A stretch of 64,000 bases of DNA from Chloroflexota bacterium (GTDB lineage: Bacteria > Chloroflexota > Dormibacteria > Dormibacterales > Dormibacteraceae), in the NCBI GenBank assembly GCA_005880915.1, contig VBIW01000041.1, forward strand, positions 54,244-118,243, written 5' to 3'. The notes beneath the pieces are model-generated. The model was not told the DNA's origin. It was given only the letters and a program-made list of their open reading frames with translations, and did no database searches. Positions 1 through 8,052 of this stretch are shown here, piece by piece (positions within the stretch are counted from its first letter, which is position 1; every line of letters starts with the position of its first letter). A program made the position numbers and the translations under genes.

Positions 1-26
1 ACCTGCCGGACCTGCTTTTTGCCCAT

Positions 27-59
27 CCCCTCAGATCGGGAGTGTATCCGGCTGAGGGG
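27..59. terminator. Inverted repeat in the 5' end gap
   Basis: An 8-base perfect inverted repeat (CCCCTCAG at 27-34, CTGAGGGG at 52-59) with a 17-base loop lies downstream of the minus-strand anti-sigma-like gene that ends at 192. No T-tract follows on either strand, so it could be a weak terminator or a dispersed repeat. I see no gene in bases 1-191. Confidence 0.3.
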
Positions 60-191
60 CCGCGCCGGAGGGCAGAGGCGAGACCCGATTGATTCCATTC
101 CAGATCTTCGTACGCATTTGCTCGGCCATGACCGCCAAAGGAAACGTTGCACGGGCCCGCGTTGATCGAACCGCGTTTCCCTCGTCGGGGA

Positions 192-1397
192 CTATGGGTT
201 GCGCTGCGACGGGACGACAGCCGGCACGAGCACGCGCCTGGTGAGTGTCTGGCCGTTCAGCTGGTACTGGCCCGAGAAAAGGAATGCCGGCTCGTAAAAG
301 CTGTGATCCCCCGCAGGCACCAGCACGTAAACCAGCTCGGCCTTGTTCAGCTGGATGGCCGGGACCGCAGCCCCGGAGACTGCCGGCGCCGGGACGGATG
401 ACGCGAGTGCGGAACGAATCGCTTCCTCGGCGGTGACGATCTTGTAATCGGCCTGGTCGAGGTTTGCCGGCAGCAAGCCAGACGCCACGACCGGACGATT
501 CGCGCTGAGGTCGACCTCGAGGCCGTAGCGGTTGCCGTTTACGTCGACGAGATAGGCCGTGCCGTATCCGGGCGCGACGAACTGGCGCTCATATCGCACC
601 CTGACCGGGTCACTGCTGCTGTCGACCGTCACGGTGTAATTCCATTGCGGCGACAGGCTGTGCTGGGCGAGAAAGATGTCCGCCAGGTCCTGCGGACCCG
701 CACCCGCCGCTTCGACGGGAGGCATCGTCGCAGCCGCGAATATGAAGTACGCGGGACTCGACGGGGGCGACTGGACCGTGCCGCGGACCTTGAGCGTGTA
801 GTCAGTCGCCGTGTACATGCCGAGGAAACCGGAGGGGCGGTCGCGCAGCACCGCGCCCAAGGCTGAGGCGAACTGGTCCGCCTCGTTGGTCGTCGGTTCG
901 CGGTACCTGAACACCGGCGCGGAGGAGATCGCGAGATCGAGCTTTCCGGTCCACGTCAGCTGCGCCGCCCCAAGGTCTGCCTGACCACCGGCGGTCGCAT
1001 TCGGCGCCGTGGCGCCCTTCGAGGTGGAGTTGAAGACGGGCGTAGGCAGCCGGCCGAATGTGCCGGCGGTCAGCTGGTTTGGCTCAGCGCCGTTGTACTG
1101 CGACGCCGTGCTCGCTCCACCGCCCCCGCGCCCGAGGCCGCTCAGCGCCACGGTCCCCACGCCGATGACGACCACGAGCAGAGCCGCCACAGCGGCGGCA
1201 GGCACCGCGGGCACTTCCCGGATGCCCTGGAGAAACCCTGCGATGGCGTCGCGGAGCCGTGTCGGTGCCGGCCGGCTCGACTGCATCCGCAGCCACAGCT
1301 CGTCCTCGAAAGCAGGCCGCGGGCGTGTGGTCGCGAACGCGTCGTCGAGCTCGCGCTGGAGGGCCTGAGTCTCGAGCTCTTCTTCTGGCTCGCTCAT
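192..1397 (-). CDS. Membrane-anchored partner of an ECF sigma factor (putative anti-sigma)
   Basis: 401 aa. The N-terminal ~60 residues are charged and probably cytoplasmic. One membrane segment follows at about residues 63-90 (AVPAAAVAALLVVVIGVGTV), then a glycine-rich linker and a large, presumably extracytoplasmic domain with no motif I recognise. The start overlaps the stop of the upstream ECF sigma gene by 4 bases (ATGA), the usual layout for a sigma/anti-sigma pair. No HxxxCxxC zinc motif is present, so the anti-sigma role rests on topology and neighbourhood only. It could instead be an unrelated membrane protein co-expressed with the sigma factor. Confidence 0.75.
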   Translation of the reverse strand: MSEPEEELETQALQRELDDAFATTRPRPAFEDELWLRMQSSRPAPTRLRDAIAGFLQGIREVPAVPAAAVAALLVVVIGVGTVALSGLGRGGGGASTASQYNGAEPNQLTAGTFGRLPTPVFNSTSKGATAPNATAGGQADLGAAQLTWTGKLDLAISSAPVFRYREPTTNEADQFASALGAVLRDRPSGFLGMYTATDYTLKVRGTVQSPPSSPAYFIFAAATMPPVEAAGAGPQDLADIFLAQHSLSPQWNYTVTVDSSSDPVRVRYERQFVAPGYGTAYLVDVNGNRYGLEVDLSANRPVVASGLLPANLDQADYKIVTAEEAIRSALASSVPAPAVSGAAVPAIQLNKAELVYVLVPAGDHSFYEPAFLFSGQYQLNGQTLTRRVLVPAVVPSQRNP

Positions 1398-1900
1398 GCT
1401 TCCGCCTTCCGCACTGCATCTTTGAGCGCCCTCACGGCCCGGTGATAGAGCATCTTCGCCGCGTCCTCGCTGCAGCCCATCAGCTTGCCCACCTCATCGA
1501 ACTGAAGCCCCGAGTGACGCAGCGAGATGGCGTCGCGCTGGCGCTCGGGCAAACCTGCGACATGCACCAGCAAGGCCCGGTACTGGATCCGTTCCTCAGC
1601 CTGGCTCGCGGGGTCCTCCTCGGCCGCGGGCTGATGCTCGACCGTCCGGCGGAGCCGGTCGCGCCGGCCCTGCGCTCGGAAGTGGTCGAGGGTCGCGTTG
1701 CGCGCGATGCGAAACAGCCACGCCGCGGGTGTTGTGTTGCGCGGCTCGAATCGCCCGTAGGCCTGGTAAGCGTTCATGAACACCTGCGCCGCGATGTCCT
1801 CGGCGTCAGCCGAGGTGCCGACCTGGGCCCGGACATAGGCGTAGATCCGTCCCAGGTATTCCCGGTAGAGGTCTTCGAAGGGCGGCCTGTCGGCGGGCAC
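1394..1900 (-). CDS. ECF-type RNA polymerase sigma factor
   Basis: 168 aa, normal ECF length. Region 2 spans about residues 8-75 (DAEDIAAQVFMNAYQAY, then AWLFRIARNATLDHFR). Region 4 covers about 108-160 (LPERQRDAISLRHSG, then the recognition helix around EDAAKMLYHRAVRALK). It should direct core polymerase to a small regulon. The start is taken as GTG at 1900; a TACCAT hexamer lies 9 bases upstream, giving an almost leaderless transcript. The downstream membrane protein overlaps by 4 bases and is the likely regulator. The stimulus is not visible. Confidence 0.93.
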   Translation of the reverse strand: MPADRPPFEDLYREYLGRIYAYVRAQVGTSADAEDIAAQVFMNAYQAYGRFEPRNTTPAAWLFRIARNATLDHFRAQGRRDRLRRTVEHQPAAEEDPASQAEERIQYRALLVHVAGLPERQRDAISLRHSGLQFDEVGKLMGCSEDAAKMLYHRAVRALKDAVRKAEA

Positions 1901-1966
1901 GGCCGGATCATGGTATGGAAGCGCACCACTGATTGAGCGAACGTCCGGTCGGGAGGCGCTGTAACG

Positions 1967-2725
1967 CTAGACCGGCGCCCAGGCCCGAAGCTCGGCCCCG
2001 ACCTCCTTGGGACGGTTGCTGAAGATCGAGTCGGGCTTGACGAACTTGCACCAGGCGATCGCCGCCTCGTCGTCCACCGGCCACACGCCCACCGCGCCGC
2101 CTGCGGCGTGCACCTCATGGACGAGCTGCGGGTCGGTGGCACCCCAGTGCGGCGAATACACGTCCGCGCCCGCCTCGCGGAGCAGCTTCGCCGGGTGCAT
2201 CGGCCGCGAGGCTTCCAGGATGCCGAGCTGGAGCGACGGCTCCATCTTCCGCAGCTGGTGGATCGACGTGTGATTGAACGAGATCACCGCGCATTCCGGC
2301 ACCGCGCCCAGCTGGCGCAGCATGTTGATCAGCTTGTCCTCGAGCCCTGGATACAGCGGCGGCACCTGCTTTGTCTCGATCACAAGGCCGACCTTGCCCA
2401 GCACGAGCTCGATCACCTCTTGAAGGAGCGGAATCTTCTCGCCATCGCCGGCATCCAGCTTGCGCAGCTCGGCGGCGGAGTAGTCGCGGACGAGGCCCGT
2501 GCCGTTGGTGGTGCGTTCGAGCGTGTGGTCGTGAATGACTACAAGCCGGCTGTCGGACGACAGGTGCACGTCACACTCGATGAGGTCACATCCAGCGGCA
2601 ATGGCGGAACGGAAGGAGCGCATGGTGTTCTCAGGATTTTCCGCCGGATTGCCGCGGTGGCCGCCTATCAGCGGCCTCCCCTCATCGTGTGCAGCCTCGT
2701 AGCGATCGCGGATCGATTGAGTCAA
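1967..2725 (-). CDS. ugpQ: Glycerophosphodiester phosphodiesterase
   Basis: 252 aa, the usual length of bacterial UgpQ-type enzymes, which hydrolyse glycerophosphodiesters to glycerol-3-phosphate and an alcohol. GDPD-family motifs are intact: GHRGNPAENPENTM (catalytic His/Arg), IECDVHLSSD (metal Glu/Asp and His) and HDHTLERTT. There is no signal peptide, so it is predicted to be cytoplasmic. The start is TTG at 2725, with TAGACT 11 bases upstream. It is transcribed divergently from the AAA ATPase gene and seems to be a single-gene unit; the gene symbol is by family only. Confidence 0.92.
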   Translation of the reverse strand: MTQSIRDRYEAAHDEGRPLIGGHRGNPAENPENTMRSFRSAIAAGCDLIECDVHLSSDSRLVVIHDHTLERTTNGTGLVRDYSAAELRKLDAGDGEKIPLLQEVIELVLGKVGLVIETKQVPPLYPGLEDKLINMLRQLGAVPECAVISFNHTSIHQLRKMEPSLQLGILEASRPMHPAKLLREAGADVYSPHWGATDPQLVHEVHAAGGAVGVWPVDDEAAIAWCKFVKPDSIFSNRPKEVGAELRAWAPV

Positions 2726-2820
2726 GACGCTCGGTCAGTCTAACCAAGCCGGACAGCAAAACCTGTGTTGAGCAAACGCTTTTCGGCCCGATGGCAATCA
2801 AGAGTCGGCCATCCCATGTC

Positions 2821-2832
2821 TATAGTGCAGGG
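2821..2832 (+). promoter_or_regulatory. Leaderless -10 element of the AAA ATPase gene
   Basis: TATAGT at 2821-2826 is followed by six bases and then GTG at 2833, placing the expected transcription start on the start codon. No Shine-Dalgarno is present. This decides the start: the reading frame is open upstream to 2689, but that extension has no conserved sequence. Confidence 0.65.
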
Positions 2833-4230
2833 GTGACCTCTGCGGGACCCCGAAACATCGCCGAGCTACGTGCCGGCGGCCACAAGCGCGAGACGGTCAA
2901 GCAGGAGATGCGCCGCAACCTTCTGACTCGCCTCCGCTCCGGCGAACCGCTGCTCGCCGGCATCGTCGGCTACGAGGAGACCGTCCTGCCTCAGCTGGCC
3001 AACGCGGTCATCTCGGGCCACGACGTGATAATGCTGGGCGAGCGCGGCCAGGCGAAGAGCCGGATCATGCGATCCCTCGTCAGCCTGCTGGACGAGCAGG
3101 TGCCGGTGATCGCGGGATGCGAGATCAATGACCACCCTTACGAACCGATCTGCCGCCGCTGTCTCGACCTCGTCGCCAGGGACGGCGACAGCGTCGAGGT
3201 CGCGTGGATCGGTCGCGATCGCCGCTATGGCGAGAAGCTCGCCACGCCCGACATCTCGATCGCCGATCTCATCGGTGAGGTCGACCCGATCAAAGTCGCT
3301 GAAGGCCGCTATCTCGCGGATGAGCTGACGATCCATTACGGTCTGCTGCCACGCACCAACCGCGGAATCTTCGGCATCAACGAATTGCCTGACCTCGCGG
3401 AAAGGATCCAGGTCGGTCTCTTGAACATCATGGAAGAGAAGGACGTGCAGATCCGCGGCTATCGCGTGCGTTTGCCGCTCGACCTGTTCGTGATCGCGAG
3501 CGCGAACCCGGAGGACTACACATCGCGCGGTCGCATCATCACACCGCTCAAGGACCGATTCGGATCGCAGGTGCGCACTCATTACCCGCTGAGCATCAGC
3601 GAAGAGATGCAGATCATGGAGTCCGAGCGGCATCCGGTGCCGGAAGACTTCGAGCTCATCTTTCCGTCCTTTATGAAGGAGATCGTCGCCGAGCTCACCC
3701 ATCTCGCCCGTCGCAGTCCTCATATCTCGCAGTCGTCTGGTGTCTCGGTGCGCATGTCGATCGCCAACGTCGAGAACCTCGCGAGCAATGCGGTGCGACG
3801 CGCGGCACGACTCGGCGAAACGCTTGCCGTGCCGCGCATCACCGACCTGGCGTTCCTGGCCTCGTCGACCGCTGGACGCGTCGAGATCGAAGCTCTCGAC
3901 GAAGGCAAAGAGGAGCAGGTGCTCGCACGGCTCGAGCGCGGGGCCATCAGCTCGGTGTTCAGCCGGCACTTCTCAGCCTCGCAGTTCGACGGCGTCGTCG
4001 CGAAATTCGAAGAGGGCAGCATGCTCGAGGTTGGCGAGGGCATCACGGCGCGCGCGTACACACGCGCGATCGGCGACGTTCCGGAGCTGGCGACGGCGCT
4101 CAAGCGACTCGCGCTGCCTGACCGCCCGGAGGTGCGCGCGTCGGTGATCGAATTCGTGCTGGAGGGACTGCACCTCAACAAGCGCCTGAACAAGGACGAG
4201 GTCGACGGCCGGGCGATCTACCGCCGCTAG
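2833..4230 (+). CDS. Magnesium-chelatase BchI-like / MoxR-type AAA+ ATPase
   Basis: 465 aa from GTG 2833. A Walker A variant GERGQAKS lies at about residues 72-79 and the conserved sequence GIFGINELPDLAERIQ resembles BchI/MoxR helix-2 insert proteins. The sensor-1 region is FVIASANPEDYTSRGR, with PLKDRFGSQV after it. A Cys pair (ICRRC) sits between Walker A and B. These ATPases normally work with a VWA-domain partner to insert metals or remodel proteins; no VWA gene lies beside it here. It is a stand-alone gene between divergent GDPD and a convergent zinc-ribbon gene. Calling it a true Mg-chelatase subunit is not justified, as no porphyrin genes are near. Confidence 0.85.
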   Translation: MTSAGPRNIAELRAGGHKRETVKQEMRRNLLTRLRSGEPLLAGIVGYEETVLPQLANAVISGHDVIMLGERGQAKSRIMRSLVSLLDEQVPVIAGCEINDHPYEPICRRCLDLVARDGDSVEVAWIGRDRRYGEKLATPDISIADLIGEVDPIKVAEGRYLADELTIHYGLLPRTNRGIFGINELPDLAERIQVGLLNIMEEKDVQIRGYRVRLPLDLFVIASANPEDYTSRGRIITPLKDRFGSQVRTHYPLSISEEMQIMESERHPVPEDFELIFPSFMKEIVAELTHLARRSPHISQSSGVSVRMSIANVENLASNAVRRAARLGETLAVPRITDLAFLASSTAGRVEIEALDEGKEEQVLARLERGAISSVFSRHFSASQFDGVVAKFEEGSMLEVGEGITARAYTRAIGDVPELATALKRLALPDRPEVRASVIEFVLEGLHLNKRLNKDEVDGRAIYRR

Positions 4231-4245
4231 GGTCGGGGTCCCAGC

Positions 4246-4443
4246 CTATTTCTGGACGGCGTAGATCCAGGTGAACCCGATCACCAGGGCCACCACGAGC
4301 AAGAAGAAGACCAGCTCGACACGAATCGCCAGGCCGACCAGCCGCTTGGCGCGCCGGGTCCGGGCACCGCACCTCTCGCAGTAAGCCGCGTTCGGCACGA
4401 GCGCCGAACCGCACTTGTCGCAGGCGGCCTGAACGTTCTCCAC
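4246..4443 (-). CDS. Small zinc-ribbon membrane protein
   Basis: 65 aa. A CxxC-(11)-CxxC zinc ribbon (CDKCGSALVPNAAYCERC) is followed by a basic stretch and one C-terminal membrane segment (ELVFFLLVVALVIGFTWIYA). I chose GTG 4443 because CATACT (4451-4456) lies seven bases upstream, as expected for a leaderless transcript; an in-frame extension to 4506 runs into an intergenic repeat. It diverges from the DinB gene and shares with it an intergenic region carrying two palindromes. Function unknown; zinc-ribbon/TM proteins of this size are common orphans. Confidence 0.75.
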   Translation of the reverse strand: MENVQAACDKCGSALVPNAAYCERCGARTRRAKRLVGLAIRVELVFFLLVVALVIGFTWIYAVQK

Positions 4444-4480
4444 GTCACCGAGTATGCGACGTCGTGGCCGCTGGGAAAAC

Positions 4481-4545
4481 GCACCGCTGGATCCAGCGAG
4501 GCGCAATCAGCCCGGTGCATGCGCACCGCTGTATCCAGCGAGGCG
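4481..4545. repeat. Two direct copies of a palindromic 23-bp operator-like repeat
   Basis: The units at 4481-4503 and 4523-4545 differ at one base. Each has a 14-bp core: CGCTGGATCCAGCG (4485-4498) is a perfect palindrome, and CGCTGTATCCAGCG (4527-4540) is near perfect. Core-to-core distance is 42 bp, close to four helical turns, placing the sites on one face of the DNA. They lie between divergent leaderless promoters, and the right copy overlaps where the -35 of the DinB gene should be. This looks like a pair of operators for a dimeric regulator not encoded next door. Confidence 0.55.
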
Positions 4546-4560
4546 AAATAGGACTGCGGG

Positions 4561-4573
4561 TAAGCTCTTTTTG
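4561..4573 (+). promoter_or_regulatory. Leaderless -10 element of the DinB-family gene
   Basis: TAAGCT at 4561-4566 followed by seven bases and ATG 4574; no Shine-Dalgarno. It fixes the start at 4574 rather than the longer in-frame opening at 4454. Confidence 0.6.
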
Positions 4574-5101
4574 ATGGAACTCCAGGAAGAGATGTCCACG
4601 TCCGATGTGGTACTGCTGCTCGGCTCGGTGCCGGAGCGGACGGCCGACCTCGTCTACTGGCTCGACGAGGCGCGCCTGCGCTATCGCCACGGACCGGCCT
4701 TCCCCACCCTCGGCAGCCTCATCGCGCACCTGGCCGATGCCGCCCCGAAGGTCGACGCCCTGCTCCGCCATGCCCACCTCGACGGCCAGACGACGGCCGA
4801 CGTCCGGGCGGCGATCGACCCGGGCCACGACCAGGAATTGACGCAACCGCTACAGGAGGCGCTCGAGGACTTCGCCCGCGTCCGGCGGCGGACCGTCGAC
4901 CTCCTCCACGGCTGGGGCAAGGCCGAGTGGGAGCGGGCCGTCACTGACCCTCGCGGCGGCGAGATGAACCTGCTCGAGGTTTGCCGCCTGGTCGCCAAGC
5001 ACGAGATGGCGCACGTCGCCCAGGTCCGCAACCTCAGCGCCCTGCTTCCGGAGCCTCGCGACCTGGGCCCGATCCCGCCGGCAGGCGTGAACGGCCAGTA
5101 A
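4574..5101 (+). CDS. DinB-like four-helix-bundle metalloprotein
   Basis: 175 aa. The layout fits the DinB/YfiT superfamily: an N-terminal helix with a His (SLIAHLADA) and a C-terminal helix with two spaced His residues (KHEMAHVAQVRNL), which together usually hold a metal ion. Family members include thiol-dependent transferases (bacillithiol and mycothiol S-transferases) and many proteins of unknown role. It is transcribed alone from a leaderless promoter that may be controlled by the twin palindromes upstream. Substrate cannot be told from sequence. Confidence 0.75.
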   Translation: MELQEEMSTSDVVLLLGSVPERTADLVYWLDEARLRYRHGPAFPTLGSLIAHLADAAPKVDALLRHAHLDGQTTADVRAAIDPGHDQELTQPLQEALEDFARVRRRTVDLLHGWGKAEWERAVTDPRGGEMNLLEVCRLVAKHEMAHVAQVRNLSALLPEPRDLGPIPPAGVNGQ

Positions 5102-5198
5102 TCTTCGCGGAGTGTCACGCTCCCGACTTCCTCGCAGATTCGCGTCATCGGCGGCCGGAGGCAAGGAAAGGGTGGCGCGGCTAGGAGCGCATCGATAG

Positions 5199-5912
5199 AT
5201 GCGTGACGACGCAGCGCCGGGCCCCTTGACGCCGCCTTCAGCGCCGCAGGCGCCCGGTCGCCTAGGACGCGAAGATGTGAGGAACCTCGGGGGCGGGACA
5301 CTCCCGGTGGCCGACGAACAAGGCGAACAAGGCGAACAAGTCGACCAGGCTGAACAGGCCGAACAGGTCGACCCGGCATCGACCGACCAGCAGCGACCCG
5401 CCCGTCAGGGTCGTGGCAGGCGCAAGCGCAAGTCCGGCGGCGGCCGCACGGCCCAGTACTGGATGGTGGTCAGCTCGCCCGACAACTTCCGCAAGACGCG
5501 CGAGCACGGCTTCTCGATCCAGGGCCTGAAGAGCCGCCACCGACGGCGGGTGGAGACGATGCGCTCTGGCGACCGCCTCCTTTACTACGTGACAGGAAGG
5601 ATGGCGTTCGCCGCGACGGTGACGATAGCTTCGCCGATGTACGAGGACCACACGCCCATCTGGCGTTCGGCCCGTCGGGACGAGGACTACCCGTGGCGCG
5701 TCCACATCCGCGCGGACTTTGTGCTCGAGGAGACCGACTGGGTGCCCGCCAAGGAGCTGGCGTACCGGCTTGACTACGTGCGGAAATGGCCGCCCGAGCA
5801 CTGGACGCTCGCCTTCCAGGGGCACATCCACGCGCTGCCACGGACCGACTTCGGGATCGTCGAGGACGAGATCTCGCGCAGCTCCCGCCGGCGCAAAGCA
5901 CTCGCCGGCTAG
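5199..5912 (+). CDS. EVE-domain protein with a repetitive acidic N-terminal tail
   Basis: 237 aa. From about residue 85 to the end it matches the EVE fold (QYWMVVSSPDNFRKTREHG, then GDRLLYYVTGRMAFAATVTI and a C-terminal FGIVEDEI), a PUA-like domain that reads modified bases in nucleic acids. The first 80 residues are low complexity; at about 5318-5372 there are six imperfect 9-bp units encoding Glu-Gln-Gly/Ala/Val repeats. ATG 5199 sits inside a small hairpin (GCATC-GATA-GATGC, 5189-5202). An alternative start is GTG 5277, with TAGGAC eight bases upstream, which would shorten the tail. The following membrane protein gene starts 4 bases after the stop. Confidence 0.8.
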   Translation: MRDDAAPGPLTPPSAPQAPGRLGREDVRNLGGGTLPVADEQGEQGEQVDQAEQAEQVDPASTDQQRPARQGRGRRKRKSGGGRTAQYWMVVSSPDNFRKTREHGFSIQGLKSRHRRRVETMRSGDRLLYYVTGRMAFAATVTIASPMYEDHTPIWRSARRDEDYPWRVHIRADFVLEETDWVPAKELAYRLDYVRKWPPEHWTLAFQGHIHALPRTDFGIVEDEISRSSRRRKALAG

Positions 5913-5916
5913 GGCG

Positions 5917-6408
5917 ATGCTGCGCGTCCTCAAGGACCTCTATCACTTCCATTTCCGCAACGAGCGCCGGGAGCGCCTTTTCCTCGCCTCGCTTTCCTTT
6001 CTTGTGACGTTTGGCATCGTGCGCGGGATCACGCACGCGATCCGTGCCGGTGTCGGGCCATTTCACAACGTGAGCAGCGGCGGTCTCCACATCCATCACC
6101 TTGTCTGGGGAATCCTCCTGCTGCTGGTGGTCGGCTACATCTGGCTGCTCGAGGTCGGCGTGGGCTCGAGCTGGGTCGCCAGCCTGACCGCCATGGCGTT
6201 CGGCATCGGCGCCGCCCTTGCCCTCGACGAGTTCGCCCTTTGGCTCAACCTGAGCGACGTGTACTGGGAGCAGAAGGGCCGCGAGAGCATCGACGCGGTG
6301 CTGATCTTCGCGGGGCTGCTCTCGGTTGGCATCTGGGGCTGGCCGTTCTTCAAGGGCCTGACAGATCTTGTGCGACGTCACAAACCGGCATCGGGCGGTG
6401 CTCTATGA
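5917..6408 (+). CDS. Integral membrane protein, four predicted segments
   Basis: 163 aa from ATG 5917, four bases after the EVE gene. Hydrophobic segments are predicted at about residues 20-40, 55-75, 82-103 and 125-145. A His-rich motif, GGLHIHHLVWG, sits at the edge of the second segment and could bind metal or haem. I do not recognise the family. The close spacing suggests co-transcription with the EVE gene and perhaps with the ECF sigma gene that begins 3 bases later. Confidence 0.75.
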   Translation: MLRVLKDLYHFHFRNERRERLFLASLSFLVTFGIVRGITHAIRAGVGPFHNVSSGGLHIHHLVWGILLLLVVGYIWLLEVGVGSSWVASLTAMAFGIGAALALDEFALWLNLSDVYWEQKGRESIDAVLIFAGLLSVGIWGWPFFKGLTDLVRRHKPASGGAL

Positions 6409-6411
6409 GCA

Positions 6412-6951
6412 GTGGGCATGAATCTCGGTGCGCGCCGGATGACTTCCGTCAGGTCTGACGACGAAGCATTCGAGTCGCTTTTCAGAACCGAATATCCACG
6501 CGTCGTCGGGATAGCCAACCGCGTCCTCGCCGATCCGCACGAGGCGGAGGACGTGGCGCAGGAGGTCTTCATCGACTTCCACCGATTGCACTCGGCGACG
6601 GCTCAGTACGCGCCGGCGTGGCTGCATCGAGCCGCTGCCCACGCCTCGCTCAACCGGCTGCGCGGCGCGCGCCGGCGCCAGAAGCGAGAGGTCGCCCAGG
6701 CCCTCGAGGAAGGCGAGCGAATGCTCGATCCGCAAAAGCAGGTCGAGGTCGATGAGGATCGCCGCCAGGTGCGCGCGGCACTTGGACGTTTGGCACCCAA
6801 ACCCGCGGCCGCCCTGGCGATGCGGGCGAGCGGGCTCAGCTACGCCGAGGTCGCCCAGGCTCTCGGCGTCGGAATCGGACAGGTCGGAACTTTGTTGAGG
6901 CGCGCAGAGACAGCGCTGCGCAAGGAGGTCAGCCGTGGCACATCTAACTGA
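6412..6951 (+). CDS. ECF-type RNA polymerase sigma factor
   Basis: 179 aa. Region 2: EYPRVVGIANRVLADPHEAEDVAQEVFIDFHRL, written here only by its ends; the DPHEAEDVAQEVF core is typical. Region 4: LAPKPAAALAMRASGLSYAE followed by an HTH ending RRAETALRKEV. The start is GTG 6412 or ATG 6418. The gene overlaps the following zinc-binding anti-sigma gene by 17 bases, so the two are translated together. This is the second ECF system in the window, unrelated in detail to the one at 1.4-1.9 kb. Confidence 0.92.
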   Translation: MGMNLGARRMTSVRSDDEAFESLFRTEYPRVVGIANRVLADPHEAEDVAQEVFIDFHRLHSATAQYAPAWLHRAAAHASLNRLRGARRRQKREVAQALEEGERMLDPQKQVEVDEDRRQVRAALGRLAPKPAAALAMRASGLSYAEVAQALGVGIGQVGTLLRRAETALRKEVSRGTSN

Positions 6952-8029
6952 AGGAACACTGCGCCGGATGGTGGACGATCCAGACGCGCGATCGGGCGCC
7001 GACGCGGCCCACCTCGAGGGCTGCGCGGAATGTGGCGCGCGCCTCAAGGACATCTCCGACGACGCGCGGTCCATCGCGAGCCTGCTTGCAGTCCCCGACG
7101 CGACGGTCGACGTAGGACGAGCTTTCGAACGGGTCGTGAGCGACCGGAAATCGCAGCCTGCGCTCGTCCGGTTCCCGATCTCGGGTTCATCTGGGCGGCC
7201 TTTTAGACTTGCGTTCGTCGCCGCCATCGCCGCGGTCGCTCTGGTTGTGGTGGCGTTCACGTTCAACGGCTTCTTCTTCAAGCCGACAACTGTCAAGACC
7301 GTCCCGGTGACCGTCGCCGACATGCAGGCGCTGTCCCAGCTGGGCGAGTACGGCACCATGACCTGGACCAAGCAACCGCAGTTCCAGGTCGCGACCAACG
7401 CCGCCGACGCATCCGTCATCGCGGGCGGCCTGAAGGCGCCAGTGGTTGCCACCCTCCCCGCCGGGGTCTCGACCACGGTCACCTACGGCGCGATGTCCGA
7501 GGCCGAGGCGACCTTTACGTTCAGCGCGGACAAGGCCAAGGCGGCGGCAGCGAGTCACGGCAAGACACTGCCCGCGTTGCCGAAGGGCATGGACGGCGCG
7601 ACGCTGACGATCACTGTCGGCCCCGCGATCGGCGAGATCTACGGCAATCTGCAGCAGGGCTCGGCCGGCTCCAGCAGCCTCAACCTGCCTCAGCTGATCG
7701 TGGCCCGGTCCACCGCGCCGACTGCAAAATCGACCCAGGTCACCGTCGCGCAGCTCGAGGCCTACATCCTCGACCAGCCCGGAATCTCGCCTGAGCTTAA
7801 AAAGGCGATCAAGGCCATGGGCGATCCCAGCACCACGCTGCTCATACCGATTCCCGTGGAGTACGCCACATCAAAGGACGTCACGGTGCAGAACGTGCCT
7901 GGTGTCGCGCTGGGCGACAACACCGGGGTCGGTTCGGGCGTGGTGTGGGTGAAAGGCGGTTCGGTGTACGTGGTCGCCGGGTCGATCAAGCAGAACGTCG
8001 CAATCGACATCGCGAATAACCTGAAGTAG
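6935..8029 (+). CDS. Zinc-binding (ZAS-type) transmembrane anti-sigma factor with large outer domain
   Basis: 364 aa, starting at GTG 6935 within the sigma gene. The N-terminus carries the HxxxCxxC zinc motif (AHLEGCAECGARL) of ZAS anti-sigma factors at about residues 25-35. One membrane segment at about 88-112 (LAFVAAIAAVALVVVAFTF) leads to a ~250-residue outer domain rich in Ala/Thr/Val. That domain might sense envelope stress or be processed to release the sigma. An ABC exporter follows 23 bases later from its own promoter. Confidence 0.85.
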   Translation: MAHLTEGTLRRMVDDPDARSGADAAHLEGCAECGARLKDISDDARSIASLLAVPDATVDVGRAFERVVSDRKSQPALVRFPISGSSGRPFRLAFVAAIAAVALVVVAFTFNGFFFKPTTVKTVPVTVADMQALSQLGEYGTMTWTKQPQFQVATNAADASVIAGGLKAPVVATLPAGVSTTVTYGAMSEAEATFTFSADKAKAAAASHGKTLPALPKGMDGATLTITVGPAIGEIYGNLQQGSAGSSSLNLPQLIVARSTAPTAKSTQVTVAQLEAYILDQPGISPELKKAIKAMGDPSTTLLIPIPVEYATSKDVTVQNVPGVALGDNTGVGSGVVWVKGGSVYVVAGSIKQNVAIDIANNLK

Positions 8030-8040
8030 TCGTGCGCCGT

Positions 8041-8052
8041 TAGCCTGAGTAC
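8041..8052 (+). promoter_or_regulatory. Leaderless -10 element of the ABC exporter
   Basis: TAGCCT at 8041-8046, six bases, then GTG 8053. No ribosome-binding site is present, so the exporter is likely transcribed separately from the upstream sigma/anti-sigma pair. Confidence 0.6.

Noticed and set aside
4681..5379. Minus-strand 232-codon ORF with Arg/Val/Pro repeats
   Set aside because: It is the antisense of the DinB gene and the repetitive start of the EVE gene, a GC-driven shadow.
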